A stretch of DNA of 46,010 nt from Oscillospiraceae bacterium (GCA_017397565.1 JAFQIL010000003.1:1-46010); one strand, 5' to 3'. Shown: positions 7,121 through 16,276, counted from the first letter of the stretch. A program made the numbers and translations. Notes: generated by a model from the sequence alone, not told the origin.

Positions 7121-8455
7121 ATGACAGTTGCAGAGTTTCGCGCCAAGCTAATGGACCAGCTGGATGCCCATGGGGATGAGATCAATGCACAGGCGCAAGC
7201 GAACATTGAGCAGTACCGGAAGCGCAACCATAAGATCCGTATCATGGACAAGGAAGGCAAGCCTGTTGTCGGTGCTAAAGTTCATGTGAACCAGCAGACT
7301 CATGATTTCAAGTTCGGCGCCAATATGTTTATGCTGGACGAATTTGAGGATCCTGAGGTCAACCGGCGGTATCGGGAAACCTTCCCTAAGTACTTCAATT
7401 TTGGCACTGTTCCTTTCTACTGGGCGGGGTTGGAGCCGGAGGAGGGCAAGCCCCGTTATGAAATCGGCAGTCCCAAGGTTCATCGCCGTCCCGCACCGGA
7501 TCTGTGCATGAAGTTCTGCGAAGAGAATAACATTCTGCCCAAGGTTCACTGCCTGTGCTACGATAAGGTGATTCCGGAGTGGCTCCCAAAGAATGATAAG
7601 GAAGCTATGTGGCGGCTGTACGAAAAGCGCTTTCAGGAAATATCCCAGCGTTATGCCGGTCGGATGTATGAGATTGAAGTAACCAACGAATTAGTGGCTT
7701 CCTATGGCTGGACAACCTGTTCTATTCTGGCAAACGAGCCTGATACAGATCTGAGAATGTTCGAAATGGCCCGGAAGTACTTCCCTCAGGATAAGCTTTT
7801 GGTCCATGACTGTGAGCTGGCGGATGTGGGCTGGGCAGGCTGCCGCTCTCCTTACTACCTGCAGATCCATGACCTGCTCCGCAGAGGCGCGCAGATCGAT
7901 AAGATCGGTGTGCAGAACCACATCTTTATTGGTGTTAGCGGTGATCAGGAGGCGGATATTCCCACCTACTACCGGCATTTTATGGTGGATCGGATCTTCA
8001 ACGGTCTGAAGACCCTGTCCTCCTTCGGTAAGCCTATTGGTATCACCGAGGTGACCATTCCCACTGTGGGTGAAGAGGGCTTGGAGGCAGAGCAGCTGCA
8101 GGCGGATATGCTCCGTATTCTGTACACCATCTGGTTCTCCGCACCTTTGATGGATAGCATTACTTATTGGAATCTGGCAGATTATTCAGCAGTTACCTTC
8201 CCCAAGTGGGATGAAAACAACTGCCGCGGCGGCATTTTCCATAAGGATATGACACCCAAGCTGGCAGCTTTAGAGCTTTATCGCCTGGTTCACGAGGAAT
8301 GGCATACGGAGCTGGAACTCACCACCGATGCTGAAGGCTATGTAAACTTCCGTGGCTTCTACGGTGACTACACTGCGGATGTGAACGATGAAACCATCCA
8401 CTTTGGTATCCATAAGGGCGGCCTGCAGCAGACTAACTATAAGTCTCAGAAATAA
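7121..8455 (+). CDS. Glycoside hydrolase family 10-like enzyme, cytoplasmic
   Basis: A 444-residue GH10-type TIM barrel. VTNE (Glu190) matches the acid/base motif and GITEV (Glu310) the nucleophile motif. HCLCYDKVIPEWLP, KIGVQNH and YWNLADYS match other conserved strands. Residues 37-70 (from KIRIMDKEGKPVVGAKV) form the small beta-domain often preceding GH10 barrels. There is no signal peptide, so unlike typical secreted xylanases it should act inside the cell, on imported short oligosaccharides. Last gene of the five-gene run, 22 bases after the RraA-like gene with an AGGAGG site. Specificity is unproven. Confidence 0.82.
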   Translation: MTVAEFRAKLMDQLDAHGDEINAQAQANIEQYRKRNHKIRIMDKEGKPVVGAKVHVNQQTHDFKFGANMFMLDEFEDPEVNRRYRETFPKYFNFGTVPFYWAGLEPEEGKPRYEIGSPKVHRRPAPDLCMKFCEENNILPKVHCLCYDKVIPEWLPKNDKEAMWRLYEKRFQEISQRYAGRMYEIEVTNELVASYGWTTCSILANEPDTDLRMFEMARKYFPQDKLLVHDCELADVGWAGCRSPYYLQIHDLLRRGAQIDKIGVQNHIFIGVSGDQEADIPTYYRHFMVDRIFNGLKTLSSFGKPIGITEVTIPTVGEEGLEAEQLQADMLRILYTIWFSAPLMDSITYWNLADYSAVTFPKWDENNCRGGIFHKDMTPKLAALELYRLVHEEWHTELELTTDAEGYVNFRGFYGDYTADVNDETIHFGIHKGGLQQTNYKSQK

Positions 8456-8466
8456 GTCCCAAATAC

Positions 8467-8496
8467 AAAAGATCCTGCCAAATAGCAGGATCTTTT
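8467..8496 (+). terminator. Terminator of the sugar-acid operon
   Basis: Perfect stem AAAAGATCCTGC/GCAGGATCTTTT with loop CAAATA, 11 bases after the GH10 stop. The T-run is short. Confidence 0.8.
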
Positions 8497-8510
8497 GCAT
8501 GGAAGGGCAT

Positions 8511-8540
8511 TTGACATTCCTATCGGAACGGTGGTATAAT
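8511..8540 (+). promoter_or_regulatory. Promoter of the amidohydrolase gene
   Basis: TTGACA (8511-8516), 18-base spacer, TATAAT (8535-8540). The gene is therefore a separate transcription unit from the operon before it. Confidence 0.78.
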
Positions 8541-8572
8541 AACAAAAACACCACCATGAAAGGAAAGATTCT

Positions 8573-9358
8573 ATGAAACATCCCTGGATCATACCTACAG
8601 AATTTCCCGGTGAGCTTATTGCTATTGATATGCACAGTCACCTGAATCACGGATCACCCTATGATGCCAAAGAGAGATTTGGACGGGCAGCGGATCTGGA
8701 TGAGCTGATCCTCATCAACCGGGCGGCGGGAATTGAAAAGCTGTTTTGCTGCACCTTTGCTTCGTGTATGAACCCTGATGTGATCGTGGAAGAAAATGAA
8801 TATATGCACAGCCTGCTGGATCAGTATGATTGCCTTTATCAGTGGGTGGTGATCGATCCCAGAATTGAGGAAACCTTCCAACAGGCAGAACAAATGCTTC
8901 AGCATAAAAAATGTGTCGGCATCAAGCTGCATCCTTACTATCACAAATATGATCTGGAAGCGTATGCCGATAAGCTGTTTTCCTTTGCAGCCCGTTTTCA
9001 GACGGTTGTGCTGATCCATCCGGAGAAGGAGGCTTCTTATATCCTGCCCATTGCCGACAAGTACCCTGAGGTGACTTTTATCATGGCGCATCTGGGCGGA
9101 GAAGCCTATGTGGATGCGGTGGAGTTTGCGGTACATAAGAATGTGTATACCGATACATCCGGTATCGCCAGCTCCACCAATTTAATGGTAGAAGCTGCAT
9201 ACCAACGAATCGGTGCGGATCGAATTCTGTTCGGCACAGATACTTATTCTGCCGCGTTCCAACGGGGACGCATTGAGTTCGCCTTGCTTCCTAAGAAGGA
9301 TAAGCAGAAGATCCTCCGGGATAATGCTCTTCGGTTGTTTGCCAAAAATCTGCTTTAA
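8573..9358 (+). CDS. Metal-dependent amidohydrolase (amidohydrolase-2 type)
   Basis: A 261-residue TIM-barrel hydrolase. DMHSH near residue 24 supplies the HxH metal pair. IKLHPYYHKY, VLIHPEK and FIMAHLGG supply the later His residues, and FGTDT the catalytic Asp. The family contains decarboxylases such as ACMSD and sugar lactonases of the fuconolactonase type. Next to a sugar-acid operon a lactonase role is attractive but only inferred. It has its own consensus promoter and a GAAAGGA SD. Confidence 0.75.
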   Translation: MKHPWIIPTEFPGELIAIDMHSHLNHGSPYDAKERFGRAADLDELILINRAAGIEKLFCCTFASCMNPDVIVEENEYMHSLLDQYDCLYQWVVIDPRIEETFQQAEQMLQHKKCVGIKLHPYYHKYDLEAYADKLFSFAARFQTVVLIHPEKEASYILPIADKYPEVTFIMAHLGGEAYVDAVEFAVHKNVYTDTSGIASSTNLMVEAAYQRIGADRILFGTDTYSAAFQRGRIEFALLPKKDKQKILRDNALRLFAKNLL

Positions 9359-9364
9359 AGACGT

Positions 9365-9394
9365 AAAAACCTCTCCAAAACGGAGAGGTTTTTT
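9365..9394. terminator. Bidirectional terminator between convergent genes
   Basis: AACCTCTCC/GGAGAGGTT with A-run on the left and T-run on the right. It can serve both the amidohydrolase (+) and the acyltransferase (-). Confidence 0.85.
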
Positions 9395-9400
9395 ATGTAT

Positions 9401-10597
9401 TTAAAGTCCCAGGAATTTTTCTTCCGGATCACCGGACTGGATGTTTTTATACCGGTGGAAGAAGTTAACATACTTCAGGGCATTGAACCGCTTGCCGCTC
9501 TTCAACTGCAGAAGCTCATCGCCAAAATAGATGTTCAGCTTATTTCTGCCCAAAACAACCACAGCGTGGGTTTGTTCAAAGGGGAAAACCCGATCATCAA
9601 TGGTGATCCGGTCACCGTACAGGCAGATATCAACGGACTTTTTCAGTAAAACTTTGTGCTTGTAGGGGATGACCTTGGAGAGCTGTGCCGTGTCCCGGAA
9701 GACGGGGACTTCCGTCAGAGTCAGCAGGTCAGCCTGATTGACAAGCTCGTTTTGCTGTAAGTACCAGTCCGCTACAAAACGATGGGGGAACGCAAAACCG
9801 ACGCCCTCCAGTTCTTTGGTGGGAAGATGTCGGATCTCCCGCCCACAGGTTTTGCATTGAATGATATCATCATGACTTTCAAAAGGGGAGAAGCCGCACC
9901 AAGGACAGGTATAGATGGCACGCTCCAAAAATTCTGCGTTCTTTTTGTGGCGGAATTCACCGGTCACTTTGGCTTCATCCACGTACATTTCCGATTCAAT
10001 GATCCGGAACAATTCCTCGCTGGACAGTTGCTTATATTCTTCCGGCTCGATCAAACGGCTGACACGGCAGCGCATAGAGCCCTTGCGGGTCACATCGCTC
10101 CACCGGGGCTGAACACCGTAGCCACCTTCAATTCGGAAGATCGCAATGGGCAGACCAAGCTTCTTTGCCAGGGAGGCAACACCAGGCTTCATGTATACCG
10201 GACGACCGTGAAAAGTACGGTTGCCCTCCGGAGCAATGCAAATAGAGCCACCCTCTCTTGCCACCAAAATGCAGTTTTTAACTGCCTGCAGATCCAGAGT
10301 CTGTTTTTTGATGGGAATGGGCGCAACCAGGAAACGAATCAGCTTGGATACCCAACCGTTGGAGAACAAATCTTCACTGGCCAAATAATACACCGGGCGC
10401 TTGAAGACCATACCAACAAAAAACTGGTCAAAGGCGGTTTGGTGATTCATGAGGATCAAATATGCCCGCTTGCCCTGGTTTGGTAATTTTTCGTAAGTGA
10501 CGTGGTATTTGAAGTGCATATACGGCCCCAGAATCATCCAAAGTAAAATGGTTACGACTCTGTGGCGGAATTTTGTCCATTTTTTCTGCTTTTTCAT
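9401..10597 (-). CDS. PlsC-type acyltransferase with C-terminal zinc ribbon
   Basis: A 398-residue protein. Residues 1-210 are a 1-acyl-glycerol-3-phosphate acyltransferase-like domain, with the catalytic HX4D in NHQTAFD (51-57) and the phosphate-binding EGNRT (124-128). It is probably membrane-associated through a hydrophobic N-terminal helix (12-28). It then departs from the family: CPWC (231-234) and CKTC (248-251) form a zinc ribbon, followed by about 140 residues of unknown type. Typical PlsC proteins are 200-250 residues. AAGGAG sits 5 bases before the ATG. It is divergent from the MoxR operon, with no lipid genes nearby. Confidence 0.82.
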   Translation of the reverse strand: MKKQKKWTKFRHRVVTILLWMILGPYMHFKYHVTYEKLPNQGKRAYLILMNHQTAFDQFFVGMVFKRPVYYLASEDLFSNGWVSKLIRFLVAPIPIKKQTLDLQAVKNCILVAREGGSICIAPEGNRTFHGRPVYMKPGVASLAKKLGLPIAIFRIEGGYGVQPRWSDVTRKGSMRCRVSRLIEPEEYKQLSSEELFRIIESEMYVDEAKVTGEFRHKKNAEFLERAIYTCPWCGFSPFESHDDIIQCKTCGREIRHLPTKELEGVGFAFPHRFVADWYLQQNELVNQADLLTLTEVPVFRDTAQLSKVIPYKHKVLLKKSVDICLYGDRITIDDRVFPFEQTHAVVVLGRNKLNIYFGDELLQLKSGKRFNALKYVNFFHRYKNIQSGDPEEKFLGL

Positions 10598-10729
10598 AGG
10601 AGCTCCTTACCGTGGTATTACTGAAGTTGATTTATTTACTATATAAATTATCGCTTTTTTTGGGTTTCGTGTCAACTGTTATTGTGCAGTTTTTTGCAAA
10701 AAACTGCTGCTTTCTGTGCAAGAAATTCC

Positions 10730-10758
10730 TTGCAACTATAAGGATACCATGCTACAAT
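10730..10758 (+). promoter_or_regulatory. Promoter of the MoxR-DUF58 operon
   Basis: TTGCAA (10730-10735), 17-base spacer, TACAAT (10753-10758). The expected transcript start is about 25 bases before the ATG at 10789. Confidence 0.65.
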
Positions 10759-10788
10759 AAATCAAAAAAACAAGCGAGGATGATCACT

Positions 10789-11736
10789 ATGGAATATTCA
10801 CAAATTGCCAATTTTGCCAAAAAAATCAAGGACAATATCAGCCAAGTTATCATCGGTAAAGATCATGAGATTGAACTGGTGCTGACAGCACTTTTGGCAG
10901 GCGGACATATTCTGTTGGAAGATGTTCCGGGAACCGGTAAAACTACCATGGCAAAGGCCCTCAGCAAGTCTTTGCAGTGCGGTTTTTCCCGGGTGCAGTT
11001 TACCCCGGATCTTCTGCCGTCGGATATCACCGGTACACGGATCTACAATCAGCACGAGGGGTGCTTTACCTTTGTAAAAGGCCCTGCTTTTACCAATGTT
11101 TTGCTGGCGGATGAGATCAACCGCGCCACACCCCGAACCCAGTCTGCGCTTCTTGAGTGTATGGAGGAACGGCAGATTTCGGATGGCGGTGTGACCTACC
11201 GCCTGGAAGAGCCTTTTTTGGTAATCGCCACCCAAAACCCGGTGGAAACACAGGGTACATTCCCTTTGCCGGAAGCACAGATGGACCGGTTCTTAATCCG
11301 TCTTTCTCTTGGGTATCCTTCACAGGAAGAAGCTGTACAGCTTTTGCAGCGGTTTATTGACCGGCAGCCATTGGCAGAAATTGCAAGCGTTGCTACCGGT
11401 GAAGAGATTTGTCAGGCAGTGAAGCTTTGCCGCGGCTGCTTGGTCAGTGAAGATGTCATGCTCTATATGGCGCAGCTTTGTGAGGCTGCCCGGAATCCTG
11501 AAAAGGTTCGTCTTGGACCTTCTCCCCGTGCTTTGCTGGCTCTGATGCGTTGCTGTCAGGCGCTGGCCGCCATTCGGGGCAGAGATTATGTGATTCCTGA
11601 TGATGTAAAAGAACTGGCTGTTCCTGTGCTGGCACACCGTATTCTGGTTCGTGGAATCAGCTATCAGGCAGACAGTAGGCATTTTGTCCGGGAGCTTGTG
11701 AATTCTGTTCCCGTACCCACTGAGAATAAAGCATGA
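10789..11736 (+). CDS. MoxR-family AAA+ ATPase
   Basis: A 315-residue AAA+ chaperone-like ATPase. Walker A is DVPGTGKT (45-52) and Walker B is LLADEINRA; sensor 1 lies in VIATQNPVE, and a C-terminal lid domain follows. MoxR proteins work with DUF58 partners in metallo-chaperone or envelope-assembly roles, and the next gene is such a partner (4-base overlap). An open frame extends upstream to 10612, but the promoter at 10730 and GCGAGG before 10789 favour the ATG at 10789. Confidence 0.9.
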   Translation: MEYSQIANFAKKIKDNISQVIIGKDHEIELVLTALLAGGHILLEDVPGTGKTTMAKALSKSLQCGFSRVQFTPDLLPSDITGTRIYNQHEGCFTFVKGPAFTNVLLADEINRATPRTQSALLECMEERQISDGGVTYRLEEPFLVIATQNPVETQGTFPLPEAQMDRFLIRLSLGYPSQEEAVQLLQRFIDRQPLAEIASVATGEEICQAVKLCRGCLVSEDVMLYMAQLCEAARNPEKVRLGPSPRALLALMRCCQALAAIRGRDYVIPDDVKELAVPVLAHRILVRGISYQADSRHFVRELVNSVPVPTENKA

Positions 11737-12806
11737 GTGTTCTGAATTTTTTTGCGGCGTTGGTGATCCTGTGTATCATATGGAGCCTTACGGTGCGTCG
11801 CGGAACAAAGAAGCTGACGTGTTCCCGCAGTTTTTCCAGTACGCGATTTTTTGAAGGAGAACAGGGTGAGTTGATTGAGGTCGTGCGTAATGATGGCCCT
11901 TATATCATCCCCTGGCTGAGAATAGAAAGCCGGATATCTCCCAATATTCGTTTGGGAAAGCAGGAAAATCTTACGAACAGCGATGAAATGTATTATTTTA
12001 GCTGCTTTACCCTGTTTCCGCACCAGCAGATCCGTCGTCGGCACCGGGTAACGTTTTTGCGCCGGGGTTCTTATAATTTGGGAAACGCCTATCTGACTAC
12101 GGGAGATGTGTTGGGTACCGGCCGTTTTGGTAAAGATCAGCAGCTGGAAACGCCTGTTTTGGTGTTTCCCAGAATTTTGGAGCCGGAGGAACTGCCTTTT
12201 CCCGTATCTCAAATGATGGGTGAAATGCTGCGCAGAAATCAGCTGATAAAGGACCCGTTTTTGATCCGGGGGATCCGGGATTATCAAAGCGGAGACCCGG
12301 TTCGGGACATCCATTGGGCAGCTACGGCCAGAACCGGCACCTTACAGGTCAGTGTGCATGACAGTACCGTCAGAACGAAGCTTTTGGTTGTTTTAAATGT
12401 ACAGCATGATGACAATCAATGGAGCAATCTGATCCTGGAAAAGAACGTCGAGCCTGTAGAAGCTACCATTCGTCTTGCGGCAAGCGTCTGCGTGCATACT
12501 CTGCGCTCAGGATTGTCGGCAGGCTTTGCCACCAATATGCCGTTGGATACGGAGAAAAGCTCTGTTGTGATTCTTCCTGCAGACGGAACGGTTCAGGAGG
12601 ATATATTGCTGCACAATATGGCACGGCTTCGTGTACACTGTGCGGAAAAATTTATTTCTCTTTTGGATTCTCTTTCCAGACAAACAGGGCTGGATATTTT
12701 AGTGCTTTCTTTCTATAACAGTGAAAGCATTCAGGAAAGTATTGAAAGACTGAAAGCTGCGGGAAATCGGGTAAGCTTCTATGAGATGGAAGGAGGCAGG
12801 CCATGA
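11733..12806 (+). CDS. DUF58 domain protein
   Basis: 357 residues with one N-terminal hydrophobic helix (about 4-20), a beta-rich middle part, and the DUF58 signature GDPVRDIHWAATART (188-202), where the family's degenerate von Willebrand-A-like fold begins. It overlaps both the MoxR gene and the following gene by 4 bases, so the three are almost certainly co-translated. No MIDAS metal site can be assigned with confidence. Confidence 0.88.
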   Translation: MSVLNFFAALVILCIIWSLTVRRGTKKLTCSRSFSSTRFFEGEQGELIEVVRNDGPYIIPWLRIESRISPNIRLGKQENLTNSDEMYYFSCFTLFPHQQIRRRHRVTFLRRGSYNLGNAYLTTGDVLGTGRFGKDQQLETPVLVFPRILEPEELPFPVSQMMGEMLRRNQLIKDPFLIRGIRDYQSGDPVRDIHWAATARTGTLQVSVHDSTVRTKLLVVLNVQHDDNQWSNLILEKNVEPVEATIRLAASVCVHTLRSGLSAGFATNMPLDTEKSSVVILPADGTVQEDILLHNMARLRVHCAEKFISLLDSLSRQTGLDILVLSFYNSESIQESIERLKAAGNRVSFYEMEGGRP

Positions 12807-14041
12807 AACGGAATCTGAAGGATTTTCTGAGACTGGTGCAATGCCCTCTGACCATAGCAGCCGGCTTGATGCCGGTTCCGATTCTGCTATTTACATACTT
12901 ACAGCCTCAGCTGCAAAAGTATGCCTGGATCTTTCCGGTGAGTTATTTTGTTTTGACTGCTTTAAGCTTTTTGCTTCCCGGAAAGCTGAGGCTGCCCTTT
13001 GGACTGCTGTCTGCTGTGGCAATCGTATTACCTTGGCCTTTTCTTTTGACAGGGGAGTCCTTGGCTTTGTGTTTAGCCGTTGCGATCATCTTCGACGCAC
13101 TGCTTTTGTGGAGTATACGGATGGGTGGCTGGAACGCGGAAAAAGAGCTCCATTCTGCGTGGATTGGTGTGTGTCTGGTTGCTCAGTTTCTGGGGCTTGG
13201 TGTGCAGCTTCTGGATCGTCAGACCGCCCAGCACCCTTTGACACCTATGGCACCCTGGTTTTATCTGTCTTTTTTTGTTACGGTTATTCTGTGCATGTTG
13301 GCAATGAACCGGAAAGCCCTTAATACGATTACGCAGGAGCGAACAGCCGTAGTGAAAGCGATGCACCGCAAAAATGTTGTTCTTGTGTTTCTGCTGGTTG
13401 GTGCAGCAGCTGTGATTTCGCTGTTGCCCTCTGCCATGGGCGCGATAAACATTGTTATCGGATGGATCAGACAGCTTTTAAAGGTGTTTGAACGTGATTA
13501 TTCGGAAGATATCATGACAGTGCCGCCCATGACGGAGACTGCTGAGCCGGAAGACTTGGGGACAGGCTTTGCGCCCAACGTTGGCAAGCATACGGATATA
13601 TTAAACATCATGTTTCAGGTGTTTTTTATCGTGCTGGTGGCGGTTGCGCTTCCGTTTTTGCTTTATTTTTTGTGGAAACGGCTTCGAGGTGTTGCAAAAA
13701 AACTGTGGCGATCTCTGCGTAATTTTACATCTGACAGTACGGCGGAGTACGAGGATGAAATCACGGATACCCGAGATTCTGTGATCGCGGATGAAGAGGA
13801 GATTATCAAGCCGAAGCGACGCAGACGAATTCTTTCGGATCGGGGGCTTTCTAATACGGAGAAAATTCGCCACCGGTATCGCCAGCTGCAGAAGAAAAAT
13901 CCTCAATGGCGGAAATCATCCACCGCAAGAGAGAACCTGCCGGAAGCTTCTGCGGGAATTTATGAACGGGCAAGATACAGTCCCCATCCCGTAACTTCGG
14001 AGGATGCAGATCTGTTTAAAACGGAAACAAAAAGAATGTGA
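12803..14041 (+). CDS. Multi-pass membrane protein, third gene of MoxR operon
   Basis: 412 residues. About seven hydrophobic segments lie in residues 15-290, the last at 268-290. A charged cytoplasmic tail of about 120 residues follows, with an acidic stretch (YEDEITDTRD, IADEEEIIKPKRRRR). The usual third partner in such operons is a transglutaminase-like membrane protein. Here I see no Cys-His-Asp transglutaminase core, so this is either a shortened relative or a different protein filling the slot. GGAGG lies 7 bases before the ATG. Confidence 0.72.
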   Translation: MKRNLKDFLRLVQCPLTIAAGLMPVPILLFTYLQPQLQKYAWIFPVSYFVLTALSFLLPGKLRLPFGLLSAVAIVLPWPFLLTGESLALCLAVAIIFDALLLWSIRMGGWNAEKELHSAWIGVCLVAQFLGLGVQLLDRQTAQHPLTPMAPWFYLSFFVTVILCMLAMNRKALNTITQERTAVVKAMHRKNVVLVFLLVGAAAVISLLPSAMGAINIVIGWIRQLLKVFERDYSEDIMTVPPMTETAEPEDLGTGFAPNVGKHTDILNIMFQVFFIVLVAVALPFLLYFLWKRLRGVAKKLWRSLRNFTSDSTAEYEDEITDTRDSVIADEEEIIKPKRRRRILSDRGLSNTEKIRHRYRQLQKKNPQWRKSSTARENLPEASAGIYERARYSPHPVTSEDADLFKTETKRM

Positions 14042-14146
14042 CATTTTTAGCAGCCGATGATGAAACAAATCGCCTGCGGTTATTGGCAGATCTTTCGCCA
14101 ATTATGCTTGCTTATTTCGTCATCGGTTACTTCAGTGGTGAATAAT

Positions 14147-16273
14147 ATGAGCGATATTCATTTTGAACAGAATCTTAAAGGTTCGCCCAAAGCAGAACAA
14201 TTCTCTTTGTGCCGCAACCCTTTGCAACCCCTTCCGCTTGGTGATATCAAATGCGGCGAAGGCTGGCTCTATGAGCAGCTAAAGCTTGTTGCGGAGGGAA
14301 TCACAGGACGTTTGCCGGAATACGGTCCCTACTTCAGGAAAGAGAATAATGGTTTCTTGCATCCGGAAGTAGACAGAGGTTGGGAAGAAATTCCTTATTG
14401 GCTTCGTGGGTTTTATCCTCTGGCAGTGTTGTTGGGAGATGAAAAGCTTCTGAAAACCGCGAATGCGTATATAGAGGCGATCTTTCGCAGTGCGCAGAAA
14501 GATGGATGGTTTGGCCCAGCTTATCTGAAAACCGCTGCGGTGACGGATGATGAAAAACCAATTCCCGATCTTTTTCCCAATATGCTCCTTACGGATACCT
14601 TGATCCTGTATCATTCTTATACGAAGGATCCCAGAGTTCTGGAATTGCTGGACAGTTATTTTCACTTCTGCCTGTCGCTGTCTGACCCACAGTTTTTGCC
14701 CCCCATTCGCAAAGGAAAACTGCGGTGGCAGAAGATTCGCGCGGGCGGTATGCTGGAACAGCTGTATTGGTATTACCGGGTAACAGGGGACAAGGATGCG
14801 CTGACGCTGGCAAATCGGGTGTACCGGGGAATCGCTAAAAGCAAATCCGGTTTTGCGGCAACCCATGCTGTGGATTTTTCCCAACGCTTTGCTTACGATG
14901 GGATCTATTCCCAGCAATCCGGAGAAAAGGCGCATTTTGAAAAATCGGAATATGAATATGATAAGTACGCGCTGATTTGGGGACAAATGCCTCGGGGAAT
15001 CTTTGCGTCAGATGAGAAAATCCGGATCGGTGCCACCGACCCCAGGCAGGCCTTTGAGCCCTGCGGGATGGTGGAGCTTGCGAAGAATTTTTATTCTCTT
15101 GGCCGTATCAGCGGTCTTACCAAGTATGCAGACAGGGCAGAGGACGTGATGCTCAATCACTTTGCCGCGTCCTTTACGCCGGATTATAAGCAGGTGCACT
15201 ATCTGACATCCGCCAATGGTCCGGTATTGTCCAACTACACCTACGCATCAACCAACAACGGAAGTCATTCCCATGACAGATCTTATCAGATCATGACCCC
15301 CAATAACCGATGCTGCGGTCATAATACCGGAATGGGGTGGCCATGGTATACCATGAATCTTTGGCAAAAAACTGCCGAAGGTGGCCTTGCGGTGTTTTTG
15401 TATGCCCCATGTCAGGTGGATACAACCGTTAATGGAAAAAGAATTCGCTGGACAGTACGAACAGACTATCCGTTTAAGGATTCCGTATGTATGGAAGCGG
15501 GGTTTGACGGAGAACTTTCTATGGGCCTTCGGATTCCTGCATGGTGCGTAAATTGTTCGTGTACAATAAATGGAAAAGCGGTGTGGAGTGGAACGCAAAG
15601 CGGTGGATGGCTGTGCATCCACCGGGAGTGGAAACAGGGGGATATAGTCGGTTTAACATTTTCTATGGAGCTTTCCCTGACAAAATGGCGCAATAACGGC
15701 AGTGTGAGCGTAGACCGTGGACCGCTAACCTATTCGGTTCGGATCAAAGAGCAGTATCGCGTGGTAGAGGACGCATTTGCTTACAATCATCCGAAGCCCC
15801 ATTTGTGGGAGAATTACGAGATTCTGCCAGCTTCCCCGTGGAATTATGGACTGGTGCTTGAAAATGGAGAGCTTGGGGGTTCCGTAAGTGTCTATTCTGT
15901 TGCGGAAGGCCTTGCAAAGCAGCCGTTTTCGGAAGAAGTAGCTCCTGTTGTGCTGCAGGCCAGGGCAAAAAGGATACCTCAGTGGCAAACCCAGGATTCC
16001 TGCGCGGCTGAGCTTCAGCAAAGTCCTGTTTACTCAGAGGAACCGGAAGAATTGATTGAAATGATCCCAATGGGCTGCGCACGGCTTCGCATGACCTGTT
16101 TGCCGGTGCTGACAGATGATCCTTATGCTCCCAGGTGGGAAGAAGCGCCTGCTCACATTCCTTGTGAGCAGCGACCTGCGTCGTTTCCTTTAGAATATGA
16201 TTTTTTGGAGGATCATAAGGAAGTGTCACCAACAGAGCAGGAAGCACCGTGGAAGCCGGAGGATGAAAGATGA
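14147..16273 (+). CDS. GH127-type beta-L-arabinofuranosidase (DUF1680)
   Basis: 708 residues from the ATG at 14147. An in-frame ATG at 14057 gives a 30-residue extension that starts without an SD and resembles no domain. PLPLGDIKCGEGWL (28-41) is the typical opening of the family. The zinc site known from the Bifidobacterium enzyme HypBA1 is kept: E-x-C at Glu304-Cys306 (AFEPCG) and the Cys-Cys pair 389-390 (NRCCGHNTG), which includes the nucleophile. No signal peptide, so it likely trims imported arabinose-containing oligosaccharides. No clear SD or promoter was found. It is 105 bases after the MoxR operon and could be co-transcribed, but function links it to the AraC and oxidoreductase genes downstream. 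Confidence 0.85.
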   Translation: MSDIHFEQNLKGSPKAEQFSLCRNPLQPLPLGDIKCGEGWLYEQLKLVAEGITGRLPEYGPYFRKENNGFLHPEVDRGWEEIPYWLRGFYPLAVLLGDEKLLKTANAYIEAIFRSAQKDGWFGPAYLKTAAVTDDEKPIPDLFPNMLLTDTLILYHSYTKDPRVLELLDSYFHFCLSLSDPQFLPPIRKGKLRWQKIRAGGMLEQLYWYYRVTGDKDALTLANRVYRGIAKSKSGFAATHAVDFSQRFAYDGIYSQQSGEKAHFEKSEYEYDKYALIWGQMPRGIFASDEKIRIGATDPRQAFEPCGMVELAKNFYSLGRISGLTKYADRAEDVMLNHFAASFTPDYKQVHYLTSANGPVLSNYTYASTNNGSHSHDRSYQIMTPNNRCCGHNTGMGWPWYTMNLWQKTAEGGLAVFLYAPCQVDTTVNGKRIRWTVRTDYPFKDSVCMEAGFDGELSMGLRIPAWCVNCSCTINGKAVWSGTQSGGWLCIHREWKQGDIVGLTFSMELSLTKWRNNGSVSVDRGPLTYSVRIKEQYRVVEDAFAYNHPKPHLWENYEILPASPWNYGLVLENGELGGSVSVYSVAEGLAKQPFSEEVAPVVLQARAKRIPQWQTQDSCAAELQQSPVYSEEPEELIEMIPMGCARLRMTCLPVLTDDPYAPRWEEAPAHIPCEQRPASFPLEYDFLEDHKEVSPTEQEAPWKPEDER

Positions 16274-16276
16274 TAA

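Noticed and set aside
14057-14146. Signal peptide on the GH127 protein from an upstream ATG
   Set aside because: The extra 30 residues are mildly hydrophobic but have no SD, and the family's opening motif starts after the ATG at 14147.
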